From positions 1,512,001-1,576,000 of the forward strand of contig NZ_JAOQNH010000001.1 of the NCBI RefSeq assembly GCF_025961205.1: DNA of 64,000 nt, read 5' to 3'. Position numbers and translations under genes: made by a program. This stretch comes from Azospirillum fermentarium. Its GTDB lineage: Bacteria; Pseudomonadota; Alphaproteobacteria; Azospirillales; Azospirillaceae. The notes beneath the pieces were generated by a model. It had not been told where the DNA came from. It was given only the letters and a program-made list of their open reading frames with translations, and did not search any database. This document shows positions 19,150 through 26,827 of this stretch, piece by piece. The first letter of the stretch is position 1; each line of letters begins with the position of its first letter.

Positions 19150-20459
19150 TACTTCTTCACCGCCGAGGGGTTGTCGAGGCTCTTGGAGCCTTCGATCTTG
19201 ATGCTGACGCCCAGTGCGGCGACGGCGGTTTCCAGCGCCTTCTTCTGGCCCACCAGCTTGTCCACCGCGGTCTGGATCAGGGCGTTGCCCTCGGTGTTGC
19301 CGGCACCCAGCATCTGGTCATAGGCCATCGTGCCGCCGTCGGCGGTGCTCTTGATGGCGGTCATGGCGGTGGTGGTCTCGCCCATCGCCGCCTTGATCCT
19401 GGCGTCGGCGTCGGCGTTCACCGCGGCCACCACCTGCGACAGCGACGGCCCCTGGACCGTGCGCCCGTCAACGCGGGTGTAATGGCCGCTGTAGACGTTC
19501 ACCATGCCCTGCTGGTCGTAGAAGTGGGCGTTGTGGGTGTTGTCGGAGAAGCAGTCGTGCTCTTCTTCCGGGTCGTGCAGCATCAGGCCCAGCTTCATGC
19601 GCTCGCCCGCCAGTTCGCCATAGCTCAGGCTGCCCAGGCCGGTCAGGATGCGGGCCAGGGCCGGCTTGCCGCCGCTTTTGCCGGCGTCCTTTTCGATGGA
19701 GGCGCGGGCCTTGCCGCCGGGCGCCCAGCTCTTGGCCATTTCCGCCAGATCGTCGATCAGCAGGTCGGTCGCCACCTTCAGGAACTGGATGCGGCGGTCG
19801 CAATGGCCGCCGGTGCAGGCGGTGGTGGAATAGTCGGTGGCGGGGCGCTTGCCGGCCCCGGCGTCGGTGCCGTTCAGATCCTGGCCCCACAGCAGGAATT
19901 CGATGGCGTGGTAGCCGGTGGCGACGTTGGCTTCGATCTTGCCGGCTTCCTGGAGCTTGTCGGCCAGCAGCGCCTTGGTGATCTTGGTGGCGTCGATGGT
20001 CTTGCCGCCGGCCTTCAGCTTGGTGTTGGCGATGACGTTCGCCTTGCCGAAGGGATTGGCTTCGCTGGGCTCATAGGACTCGTCGGTGTAGTCGATCAGG
20101 CCCTCGTCCAGCGGCCAGGCGTTCACCTTGCCTTCCCACTTGTCCACGATGGGGTTGCCGAAGCGGAACGCCTCGGTCTGCATATAGGGGACGCGGGCGT
20201 CGATCCACGCCTTGCGCGCAGCGGCCAGGGTGGCGTCGGAGGGGGTGGCGACCAGCGCGTCGATGGCCACCTTCAGCGCCTTGGCGGTGGCCAGCGAGTC
20301 CTCGTACCCGGCCTGGGCCATGTCGGCATAGTTCTTCACCACCGCCTTCACATCCACCTTTGCGGTGTCGGCGGCGAAGGCGGGGGCGCCGAGCGACAGG
20401 GCGGCGAGGGGCAGGGCGACGGCGGCCGTGGCCAGCAGACCGGAAAAACGCTTCAACAT
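19149..20459 (-). CDS. Imelysin family iron-regulated protein (first gene of the operon)
   Basis: A 436-residue periplasmic or outer-membrane-associated protein of the imelysin (IrpA/ICMP-like) family. A Sec signal covers about 1-29 (APAFA-AD). The conserved GxHxxE motif is intact in ATGYHAIEFLLWGQD, and other family segments are EAFRFGNPIVDKWEGKVNAWP and DCFSDNTHNAHFYDQQG. Such proteins are iron-repressed and linked to iron uptake. ATG at 20459 gives the complete signal peptide; upstream frame extension is not credible. A Fur-like site lies about 60-80 bp upstream, and the next four genes follow with overlaps or gaps under 15 bp. Confidence 0.95.
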   Translation of the reverse strand: MLKRFSGLLATAAVALPLAALSLGAPAFAADTAKVDVKAVVKNYADMAQAGYEDSLATAKALKVAIDALVATPSDATLAAARKAWIDARVPYMQTEAFRFGNPIVDKWEGKVNAWPLDEGLIDYTDESYEPSEANPFGKANVIANTKLKAGGKTIDATKITKALLADKLQEAGKIEANVATGYHAIEFLLWGQDLNGTDAGAGKRPATDYSTTACTGGHCDRRIQFLKVATDLLIDDLAEMAKSWAPGGKARASIEKDAGKSGGKPALARILTGLGSLSYGELAGERMKLGLMLHDPEEEHDCFSDNTHNAHFYDQQGMVNVYSGHYTRVDGRTVQGPSLSQVVAAVNADADARIKAAMGETTTAMTAIKSTADGGTMAYDQMLGAGNTEGNALIQTAVDKLVGQKKALETAVAALGVSIKIEGSKSLDNPSAVKK

Positions 20460-20515
20460 ACGGACACTCCCGATGGACAGCCAGTGGGGGACAGCGGGTT
20501 GGGACAGGCAGGAAG

Positions 20516-20540
20516 GCAAATGATAATGACTTGCATTTGC
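20516..20540 (-). promoter_or_regulatory. Fur-like iron box upstream of the imelysin operon
   Basis: The site has the inverted repeat GCAAATG-N11-CATTTGC with an internal ATGATAATGA, matching the AT-rich NATWAT-type layout of Fur operators. Its position 57 bp upstream of the first imelysin gene fits iron-dependent repression of the five-gene operon. Confidence 0.7.
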
Positions 20541-20751
20541 TGGATTTTGCCTGAGAATGTCAAGCGTTATCACAAGCACAGTGGGGGATTTCCGGCCAGT
20601 GCTCTGGTGTGCTGTTGCCGGGCGGCGCCGGTGACTGGAGAAGGCCGGGTGTTTCTTCAACCAAACACCGAAAAGGCCCGCGGCGGGGCTTGCCGACCCT
20701 CGCCCCGGCCCCGGCCCTGATCCCCCCCGGTGGGGCAAGGGGGAATGCGCC

Positions 20752-21864
20752 TTACAGATCCACCACCGCGCCGCCGTTGCCATTGGGGTCTTCGTCGGGG
20801 TCGAAGGACACGCCTTTAATCAGGGCGTAAACCGGCGTACCGGCACCCAGGTTCAACTGATGGAACGCACGGCGGGTCACGCGGGCGGTGATGGACGAGG
20901 CGCCGGCGGCGATTTTCAGATCCACCGACGATCCGGTGTTTTCCGCCACCTCCACCACCGTTCCGGCCAGCACGTTCTGAACGCTGAGGCCGGTGGGCGG
21001 GCTCAGCGCCACGATCACGTCGCGGGCGTGGATGTGCAGCCGCACCGGCGCCCCCAGCGGGCGCAGCAGGCGGGGGATCACCAGTTCCCCCCCGTCGAAG
21101 CCGACCCGCGTCAGCCCGTCGCCGTCGTCGTGGGAATCGATGCGCGCCTCGATCACCGCACCGGCCTGACGGAACCCCATGGCCGACGCGGTGTCCAGCC
21201 GGCCCAGCACGTCGCGCACGGGGCCGAACGCCTGGAACCGCCCGTTGGCGATCAGCGCCACGTCGGACGCCAGCCGCACCACCTCCTCCATGGCGTGGCT
21301 GACCAGCACCATGGGGATGTTCATCTCGTCGCGCAGCCGTTCGATGTAGGGGATGATCTCGGCCTTGCGCGCCGAATCCAGGGCTGCCAGCGGCTCGTCC
21401 AGCAGCAGCACCCGCGGCTGCGACAGCAGCGCCCGGCCCAGCGCCACCCGCTGTTTCTCGCCGCCCGACAGGTTGCGCGGGCGGCGGTCCTGCAGATGGC
21501 CCAGCCCCAGAAGCGCGATCACCGGCTCGGGCGCTATGGCCTTGTCCCCCCGCACCCGGCGGTAGCCGTACAGCAGGTTGTCGCGCACGGTCATGTGGGG
21601 GAACAGGCGGGCTTCCTGGAACACGTACCCCACCCGCCGCTTTTCGGTGGGCAGGTCGATGCGGCGGGCGCGGTCGAAGAAGGGCACGTCATCGACGCGG
21701 ATGTGCCCCTCGTCGGGGCTGGTCAGGCCGGCGATGGCGTTGATGATGGAGGTCTTGCCCGACCCCGACGGGCCGAACAGGGCGGTGATGCCGCGCTGGG
21801 CGGTTTGCAGCGACACGTCGAGCGTGAACGCCCCCAGACGCTGGCGGATGGTCAGGTCGAGCAT
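20752..21864 (-). CDS. modC: Molybdate ABC transporter ATP-binding protein
   Basis: The 370-residue ATPase energises molybdate import with ModB. Walker A (GPSGSGKT), Q-loop (VFQEARLFPHM), signature (LSGGEKQR), Walker B (VLLLDEP) and H-loop (VLVSHAMEE) are intact. The C-terminal third is a TOBE/MOP-like domain (ARDVIVALSPPTGLSVQN, then NLGAGTPVYALIKG) that binds oxyanion in ModC proteins. It begins 3 bp after the modB stop in a modABC operon. A short acidic, Gly/Asn-rich tail ends the protein. Confidence 0.96.
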   Translation of the reverse strand: MLDLTIRQRLGAFTLDVSLQTAQRGITALFGPSGSGKTSIINAIAGLTSPDEGHIRVDDVPFFDRARRIDLPTEKRRVGYVFQEARLFPHMTVRDNLLYGYRRVRGDKAIAPEPVIALLGLGHLQDRRPRNLSGGEKQRVALGRALLSQPRVLLLDEPLAALDSARKAEIIPYIERLRDEMNIPMVLVSHAMEEVVRLASDVALIANGRFQAFGPVRDVLGRLDTASAMGFRQAGAVIEARIDSHDDGDGLTRVGFDGGELVIPRLLRPLGAPVRLHIHARDVIVALSPPTGLSVQNVLAGTVVEVAENTGSSVDLKIAAGASSITARVTRRAFHQLNLGAGTPVYALIKGVSFDPDEDPNGNGGAVVDL

Positions 21865-21867
21865 GGG

Positions 21868-22575
21868 TCAGCGTCCGATCATGGTCTTGACGCGGCTGGC
21901 GGCGATTTCCGAGGCCATCAGCGCCGCCAGTGCGATGACCAGAGCGATCAGCGACAGCCGGGCCGCCATGGCGTCGCCGTCGGGGGTCTGGGTCGCGGCA
22001 TAGATCGCCAGCGGCAGGATCTGCGTCTGACCCGGAATGTTGGAGGCGAAGGTGATCACCGCCCCGAACTCCCCCAGGGCCGCGGCAAAGGCAACGATGG
22101 ACCCGGACAGCACGCCCGGCAGCATCAGCGGCAGCGTGATGGTGAAGAAGCGGTCGATGGGGCCGGCGCCCAGCGTGCGCGCGGCGGATTCCAGCCCGGT
22201 GTCGATGGCCTCGATCGACAGGCGGATGGCCCGCACCATCAGCGGGAACGAACACACCGCCACCGCCACGATCGCCCCGGTGGTGGTGAAGATCAGGCGG
22301 ATGCCGAACCAGTGGTACAGAAATCCCCCCACCGGCCCCCGCGTGCCCAGGACCAGCAGCAGGATGTACCCCACCACCACCGGCGGCAGCACCAGCGGCA
22401 GATGGACGAAGCCGTCGAACAGGGTCTTGCCGGGAAACGAGCAGCGCGCCAGCACCCAGGCGGCGAGGATGGCCGGCGGCAGGCTCCAGACCACCGCCCA
22501 GCCTGCGACACGCAGGCTGAGCAGGATCACCGTCACCTCGTCCGGCGTCAGGGCCAGGGAAAAGCCGTCAAGCAT
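21868..22575 (-). CDS. modB: Molybdate ABC transporter permease
   Basis: The 235-residue inner-membrane permease has about five or six hydrophobic spans. The EAA-type coupling loop reads ESAARTLGAGPIDRFFTITLPLMLPG, split here as ESAARTLGAG and RFFTITLPLM. The FPLMVRAI and ALGEFGAVITFASNIPGQTQ segments are typical of ModB. It lies between modA (43 bp upstream) and modC (3 bp downstream). Confidence 0.96.
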   Translation of the reverse strand: MLDGFSLALTPDEVTVILLSLRVAGWAVVWSLPPAILAAWVLARCSFPGKTLFDGFVHLPLVLPPVVVGYILLLVLGTRGPVGGFLYHWFGIRLIFTTTGAIVAVAVCSFPLMVRAIRLSIEAIDTGLESAARTLGAGPIDRFFTITLPLMLPGVLSGSIVAFAAALGEFGAVITFASNIPGQTQILPLAIYAATQTPDGDAMAARLSLIALVIALAALMASEIAASRVKTMIGR

Positions 22576-22618
22576 CGTCGGTCCGGGTCACGGGTTGTTT
22601 CGGGGGCTGGGCCGGCGG

Positions 22619-23497
22619 TCACTGGCCGGCATTGGTCAGCGGGACGAAGCCGAACTCCGCAAACACCGCCAGCGCCTCGCCCGACTTCAGATAGCTGAAG
22701 AAAAGCTGGGCGTTGGGGTTCTTGGTGGCGGCGGTGACGGCGGCCGGATAGATGATGGCAGGGTGGGTGTCCTTGGGGAAGGTGGCGATGATCTTCACCC
22801 CCTTGTCCACCGCCGCGTCGGTGCGGTAGACGATGCCCAGCGGCGCCTCGCCGCGGCTGACCAGGGCCAGGGCGGCGCGCACGTTGTCGGCGCGGGCCAG
22901 CTTCGGTTCCACCTTGTCCCACACGCCGAGCTTGGTCAGGGCCGCCTGGGCGTACTTGCCCACCGGCACATTGGAGGGATCGCCGGTGGCCAGACGCCCG
23001 TCGCCCAGCAGCGCCACCAGATCGACGCCCGGCTTCAGATCGACCGTGGCGGTGGAATCCTTGGGCGCCACGATGACCAGATCGTTGCCCAGCAGGTTGA
23101 TCCGGGTCTTCGGGTCGATCAGCGACCGCTTTTCCAGGTAATCCATCCATTCCAGATCGGCGGATGCGAAGATGTCGGCGGGGGCGCCGTTCTCGATCTG
23201 CTTGGCCAGCGCCGAGGACGCGGCGAAGGAAGGCGTGACCTTGATGCCGGTCTTGGCCTGGAACTGGCCGCCGATCTTTTCCACCGCGTTCTTCATGCTC
23301 GCCGCGGCCATCACCAGCACGTCCTGGGCCTGGGCGGCGCCGGGAGCGCTGAAGACCACCACACCGGCGGTCAGCGCGCCGGCCATCAGGGCCGCCGCGG
23401 CGCGGCGGGACACCGTACGCAGAAAGGACGGGCGGGCCACAGGGGCGGGCTGTCCGTCGTTGGTGCGAAGGCGCGGCAGGGCGTTGCGGATCGCCAT
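22619..23497 (-). CDS. modA: Molybdate ABC transporter substrate-binding protein
   Basis: A 292-residue periplasmic molybdate-binding protein. The N-terminus is unusually long: about 25 polar residues precede the signal core (RTVSRRAAAALMAGAL), with cleavage near AQA-QD at about 54. The mature part shows the ModA pattern: VMAAASMKNAVEKIG, SFAASSALAKQIENGAPADIFASAD, GNDLVIVAPKDS and GEAPLGIVYRTDA. ATG at 23497 has AAGGAAAA 6-9 bases upstream. A Mo-box-like inverted repeat is located 94 bp upstream of this start, and modB and modC follow on the same strand. Confidence 0.96.
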   Translation of the reverse strand: MAIRNALPRLRTNDGQPAPVARPSFLRTVSRRAAAALMAGALTAGVVVFSAPGAAQAQDVLVMAAASMKNAVEKIGGQFQAKTGIKVTPSFAASSALAKQIENGAPADIFASADLEWMDYLEKRSLIDPKTRINLLGNDLVIVAPKDSTATVDLKPGVDLVALLGDGRLATGDPSNVPVGKYAQAALTKLGVWDKVEPKLARADNVRAALALVSRGEAPLGIVYRTDAAVDKGVKIIATFPKDTHPAIIYPAAVTAATKNPNAQLFFSYLKSGEALAVFAEFGFVPLTNAGQ

Positions 23498-23590
23498 ATC
23501 GTTTTCCTTTTCCGGTTGATGGCGGCGGTGACGGCACGGCCGGTTCGCGGTACCGGTTTGCGGGCGCTCTGCCGCCGGGAAGAAAGACTT

Positions 23591-23608
23591 TATATCCGAG
23601 AGGATATA
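23591..23608 (-). promoter_or_regulatory. Mo-box-like operator (probable ModE site)
   Basis: TATATCC-GAGA-GGATATA is a perfect inverted repeat. It keeps the TATAT-N8-ATATA spacing of the ModE consensus and lies upstream of modA. No modE gene is in this window. Confidence 0.7.
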
Positions 23609-23774
23609 GCCAATTTTGCATGAGCGTAAAGCAGTTTCCGGCACCCCCTATCCGGCCCCGTCCGCGCCGGCGGCCGGGGTGCGTCATCCTGTTGCAGGGG
23701 GCGTAAAGGTTTTCTTGTGACTTGCACCGATAAAAGACTGCGATCGGTTCGAGCACGTAAGGAGGTGCTTCGCT

Positions 23775-25316
23775 TTGGCGAAGAGTTTCGCTACCGACCC
23801 ATCGAAGATGGCTGTCCGTTTGTCCCCGGTCGGCGGGGAATTTCATGACTCCTATCGCGAAGGGGTCTATCGCACCGGAATTTTTCCGGAAACGATCCGC
23901 CATGCTCGGCTTCTTTTCTTGCTTTCTGCGATCCTGAACAGCCTGTTTTTTATCAGCGACTGGCGGTTCCAGGGGACGGAGCACTTTTTTGTCGCGGTGC
24001 CCGCGCGGGGGGTGGTGGTTGCGGTTGCGCTGGTCTGCCTGATCCTGATCGGGCGGGCGGGCAGCATGGCCGCGGCGCAACGGGTGATGGGGCTGTGGCA
24101 GGCGGGCACGGCGGTGCCGGTGGCCTTTCTGGTCAGTTCCCACAGCGATCTGGCCTTTCTGGTGGTGTTCATGCTGCCGGCGATCTTCTATCTGGCGGTC
24201 CCGGCGCCGTTCCGGCAGACGGTGGCCGGCGGGGCGGGGTGCAGCGCGCTGATGCTGGCGGGCTACCTGCTGCCGGTGCCGTTGCCGCCCACCGTCACCG
24301 GGCTGGTTCTGGGCATGGTGATGCTGAACGCGGCGTTGCTTCTGACGGTGGTCCGGTCCAACCGGCTGCGCCGTCTGGAATGGGCGGCGGCCGAGGCCGA
24401 GCGCCGGACCAAGGAGGAATTGGCCGCCAGCCGTGCCATGCTGGAGACCATGTTCATGGCGGCCCCCCTGCCGCTGGTGGTCACCGCGCGGGCCGACGGG
24501 GCGATTTTGCGGGCCAACCAGGCGGCCTACCGTTTCTTCGGCGGCGACCCGGCGGCGTTGGGCATCGAAACCATGGCCGAGATCTACAGCGACCCGCTGC
24601 AGCGCGGCGCCCTGCTGAAGGAGATGGAGCGCTGCGGGCGGGTGGACGGGTTCGAAGCGCGGGTGCGGCTGGCCGGCGGAGACCTGCGCGACGTGCTGAT
24701 CGCGGCATCCCCCATCGTGGTGAACGGGGAGGAACAATTGATGGCCGGCGTGGTGGACATCACCAGCCGCAAGGAGATGGAGGCGCACCTGGAACGGCTG
24801 GCCACCACCGATCCCCTGACCGGGCTGGCCAACCGCTACCGTTTCTTCGGCGTGGCGGAGCAGGAAATCACGCGTGCCGCCCGCTATGACCGCCCGCTGG
24901 CGGTGCTGATGGCCGATCTCGACCATTTCAAGCGCATCAACGACACCTGCGGTCACGAGGCCGGGGATTACGTCCTGACCGCCTTTGCCGCCCTGTGCCG
25001 CCAGATCCTGCGGCCCAGCGACCAGATCGCCCGCTTCGGGGGGGAGGAGTTTGCCCTGCTGCTGCCGGAAACCGGCCTGCCGGGTGCCGTGGCCCTGGCC
25101 GAACGGCTGCGGGCGGCCACGGAAACCCTGTCCGTGCCCGACGGCCGGCTGCGGGCCAGCACCAGCATCGGCGTGACCGTGGTGCATCCCGGCGAATCGT
25201 CGGTCGATACGGCGCTGTCCCGCGCCGACCGGGCGCTCTACGCCGCCAAGCAGGGCGGGCGCAACCGCGTCTGCGTGTCGGACGAGGACGCGGTGGCGGA
25301 AACGGCGGGGGAGTAA
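23775..25316 (+). CDS. Membrane diguanylate cyclase with PAS and GGDEF domains
   Basis: The 513-residue protein makes c-di-GMP. The N-terminal half has five or six hydrophobic spans (about 43-195), then a helical linker, a PAS-like domain (about 222-335) and a GGDEF domain with the active GGEEF at 422-426 and an RxxD feedback site (RPSD, 413-416). There is no EAL domain. The chosen start is a rare TTG at 23775, justified by a perfect AAGGAGGTG about 7 bases before it; the next ATG (23808) has no such site. A weak initiator with a very strong ribosome site may tune its level. Confidence 0.93.
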   Translation: MAKSFATDPSKMAVRLSPVGGEFHDSYREGVYRTGIFPETIRHARLLFLLSAILNSLFFISDWRFQGTEHFFVAVPARGVVVAVALVCLILIGRAGSMAAAQRVMGLWQAGTAVPVAFLVSSHSDLAFLVVFMLPAIFYLAVPAPFRQTVAGGAGCSALMLAGYLLPVPLPPTVTGLVLGMVMLNAALLLTVVRSNRLRRLEWAAAEAERRTKEELAASRAMLETMFMAAPLPLVVTARADGAILRANQAAYRFFGGDPAALGIETMAEIYSDPLQRGALLKEMERCGRVDGFEARVRLAGGDLRDVLIAASPIVVNGEEQLMAGVVDITSRKEMEAHLERLATTDPLTGLANRYRFFGVAEQEITRAARYDRPLAVLMADLDHFKRINDTCGHEAGDYVLTAFAALCRQILRPSDQIARFGGEEFALLLPETGLPGAVALAERLRAATETLSVPDGRLRASTSIGVTVVHPGESSVDTALSRADRALYAAKQGGRNRVCVSDEDAVAETAGE

Positions 25317-25351
25317 TGGCGGATGAGTAACGGCGCGAACGCCGGAGGAGA

Positions 25352-25389
25352 GGGCCCACACGAGAAGGGTGGGCCCACAAGAGAAGGTA
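25352..25389. repeat. 19-bp tandem direct repeat at the 3' end of tRNA-Arg
   Basis: Two adjacent 19-bp copies (25352-25370 and 25371-25389) agree at 17 positions and share the core GGGCCCACA.GAGAAGG. They abut the encoded CCA end of the tRNA. The halves GGGCCCAC and GTGGGCCC also form an 8-bp hairpin that could help end tRNA transcription. Confidence 0.8.
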
Positions 25390-25390
25390 T

Positions 25391-25703
25391 GGTGTCCGCG
25401 GCGGGATTCGAACCCACGGCCCCAGGATTCGTACCACTTCGGCTTTCACCGCCGCCCCCCATGGGGCGTTCGTGGTCTGGACTGTCCCTTCACCATAGGC
25501 CGCCCGGAAAGCCGGAAGACCCGTAGGCGCTGCCCATCCAGTCTCTACACCTTCCCCGTTTCCGGGGCTTGGCTCGGGATTGGCAAGGTGCGGTGCGCAC
25601 CGTAGCGTTCCCCGACTTTGAGCAGATCCGCTGCGGTGTTTCCAGCCGCAGCGCCCAATTTGATTTAGGAATCCTGTGCTCTATCCTGCTGAGCTACGCG
25701 GAC
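25391..25703 (-). tRNA. trnR-CCU: tRNA-Arg(CCU) interrupted by a group I intron
   Basis: The two exons (5' exon 25667-25703, 37 nt; 3' exon 25391-25430, 40 nt) join to a 77-nt cloverleaf. The acceptor stem is GTCCGCG/CGCGGAC with discriminator A and an encoded CCA; the D stem is GCTC/GAGC; the T arm contains GGTTCGAATCC. The anticodon stem CAGGA/TCCTG encloses the loop TTCCTAA, giving anticodon CCT, arginine (AGG codons). The intron splits the anticodon loop directly after the anticodon. The tRNA lies between a diguanylate cyclase and a MepK-like gene. Confidence 0.95.
25431..25666 (-). ncRNA. Self-splicing group I intron (IC3-like), 236 nt
   Basis: The insertion follows the U of the CCU anticodon and ends with G (TACG), as group I introns require. 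Guide GGG (intron nt 11-13) can pair with exon CCU through a terminal U-G pair. It is followed at once by a P2 hairpin (CGCTGCGG/CCGCAGCG). The core segments CCGAGCCAAGC, AAGGTGTAGAGACTGGA and CTATGGTGAAGG...CAGTCCAG match, nearly word for word, the catalytic core of the Azoarcus tRNA-Ile ribozyme as I remember it. Length is close to the tRNA-Arg(CCU) intron known from Agrobacterium. No homing endonuclease is encoded. Confidence 0.95.
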
Positions 25704-25814
25704 ACTGACCTTCGGCGCACGGACGGCTGGTGTCCGTGGCCGGACCTTCCCGTGTCGTGCGATGCGGCGCATCATATCGGGCGCGGGCGGCAGCGGCAAC
25801 CCCGGATATGGGGC

Positions 25815-26405
25815 TTACCAGGTGCGGACCGGCCCGGTGTCCACATGGACGAAGTTGCTGCGGGGGTAATAGCCCACGCCGCCGGCATGGAGCTGCTTGG
25901 CCTCCTGCATCAGACCCTTCAGGTTGCGGTCGGGCAGGTGGACGTCGATGGCCATGGCGCGGGTGTGATAGCTGTCCTTCGCCACCCCGCGGGACCGGCG
26001 GCGGGCCACGGCGTTGGTCTTGCGCGAGCGGTAGCCGCAGATGACCTGGAACGGCTGGGACGATTCCATCCGCCCGTGAAGCTGGGACAGGATGTCGAAC
26101 AGGCGGGGGTCGAATTTCTGCACCGCCCCGGCGCGGTGGTCGCGCAGCAGGACGTCCAGCTTGCGCAGCGCATCCTGGCGATAGGCGCCGTTGGCCCAGT
26201 AGACGTCGTTGAAATTCTCGCCGGTGTTGATGTTGTGCAGATTAAGCCGGCGGACGGACGTCCCGGCCGGGACCGCCGCTTCGGCGCTGCGGGGCGCTGC
26301 GAACACCGTCGGAAGGAGTAAGGCGGAGGCTGCGGCGAGTCCAAAGGACAGAAAACGGCGGCGTCCCAGCTCGGGCGCCTGGACAGTCTCGTCACCAGCC
26401 TGCAT
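25815..26405 (-). CDS. MepK-like murein endopeptidase (DUF882/YcbK family)
   Basis: A 196-residue exported protein of the DUF882/peptidase M15-like family. The twin-arginine signal (LGRRRFLSFGLAAAS) is cleaved near AEA-AVPAG (about 43). Zinc-binding features are present: SYHTRAMAIDVHLPD and NFVHVDTGPVRTW, with GYRSRKTNA before them. The E. coli homologue MepK cleaves 3-3 cross-links made by L,D-transpeptidases. ATG at 26405 is chosen for the AGGGGGT 6-8 bases upstream; an in-frame TTG at 26432 is less likely. It is divergent from an L,D-transpeptidase gene, mirroring the ycbB-ycbK neighbourhood of enterobacteria. Confidence 0.92.
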   Translation of the reverse strand: MQAGDETVQAPELGRRRFLSFGLAAASALLLPTVFAAPRSAEAAVPAGTSVRRLNLHNINTGENFNDVYWANGAYRQDALRKLDVLLRDHRAGAVQKFDPRLFDILSQLHGRMESSQPFQVICGYRSRKTNAVARRRSRGVAKDSYHTRAMAIDVHLPDRNLKGLMQEAKQLHAGGVGYYPRSNFVHVDTGPVRTW

Positions 26406-26827
26406 ACCCAACCCCCTGGAAGTCTGAACCAATCGTTAAAATTCGAACTAAAGCTTGTTCTCGTTACGCCCTCGGCAGTGAATCGGCCCCGTGTGCGGGA
26501 CCAACCACCCCTCCACCGGAAGGCGTGCTGTCGAACGCCCGGTAAAGAACCCTTTTTCTTATGGTCATACCGGAGCAGATGTTTCGTATAGGCGAGATGG
26601 CGGGGGAGATCAACCTCTTTCGTCTTTCGCCTGTGCCGGATCGGTGAAAGATCTATGTCTTTCCTTGTGGGTGGCCCGATTTCCGATTCCGCGGGGGTGC
26701 TCCGCAAGAGAACGCGCAAGCCTTTTTGCGATGGCTCATGTAAAGACAGGATGAGACGGGCATTCATGAATAGGGCCGGGGTATCGGACCAGACAACCGA
26801 TCCGGGACTGACGTGGGGATACGAGCG
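26406..26827. other. Divergent intergenic region, 422 bp
   Basis: The region separates the MepK-like gene (leftward) from the L,D-transpeptidase gene (rightward) and must hold both promoters. It is more AT-rich than the flanks, especially at 26440-26470, 26540-26590 and 26640-26750. No RNA gene, coding frame with homology or confident operator was found. Confidence 0.5.

Noticed and set aside
25391-25703. tRNA-Arg as an attachment site for an integrated island.
   Set aside because: No integrase, phage or island genes lie on either side; flanking genes are ordinary chromosomal ones.
26445-26460. GAAC-N8-GTTC upstream of the L,D-transpeptidase, considered as a LexA site.
   Set aside because: Alphaproteobacterial LexA sites are direct repeats GTTC-N7-GTTC; this is an inverted half-match with the wrong spacing.
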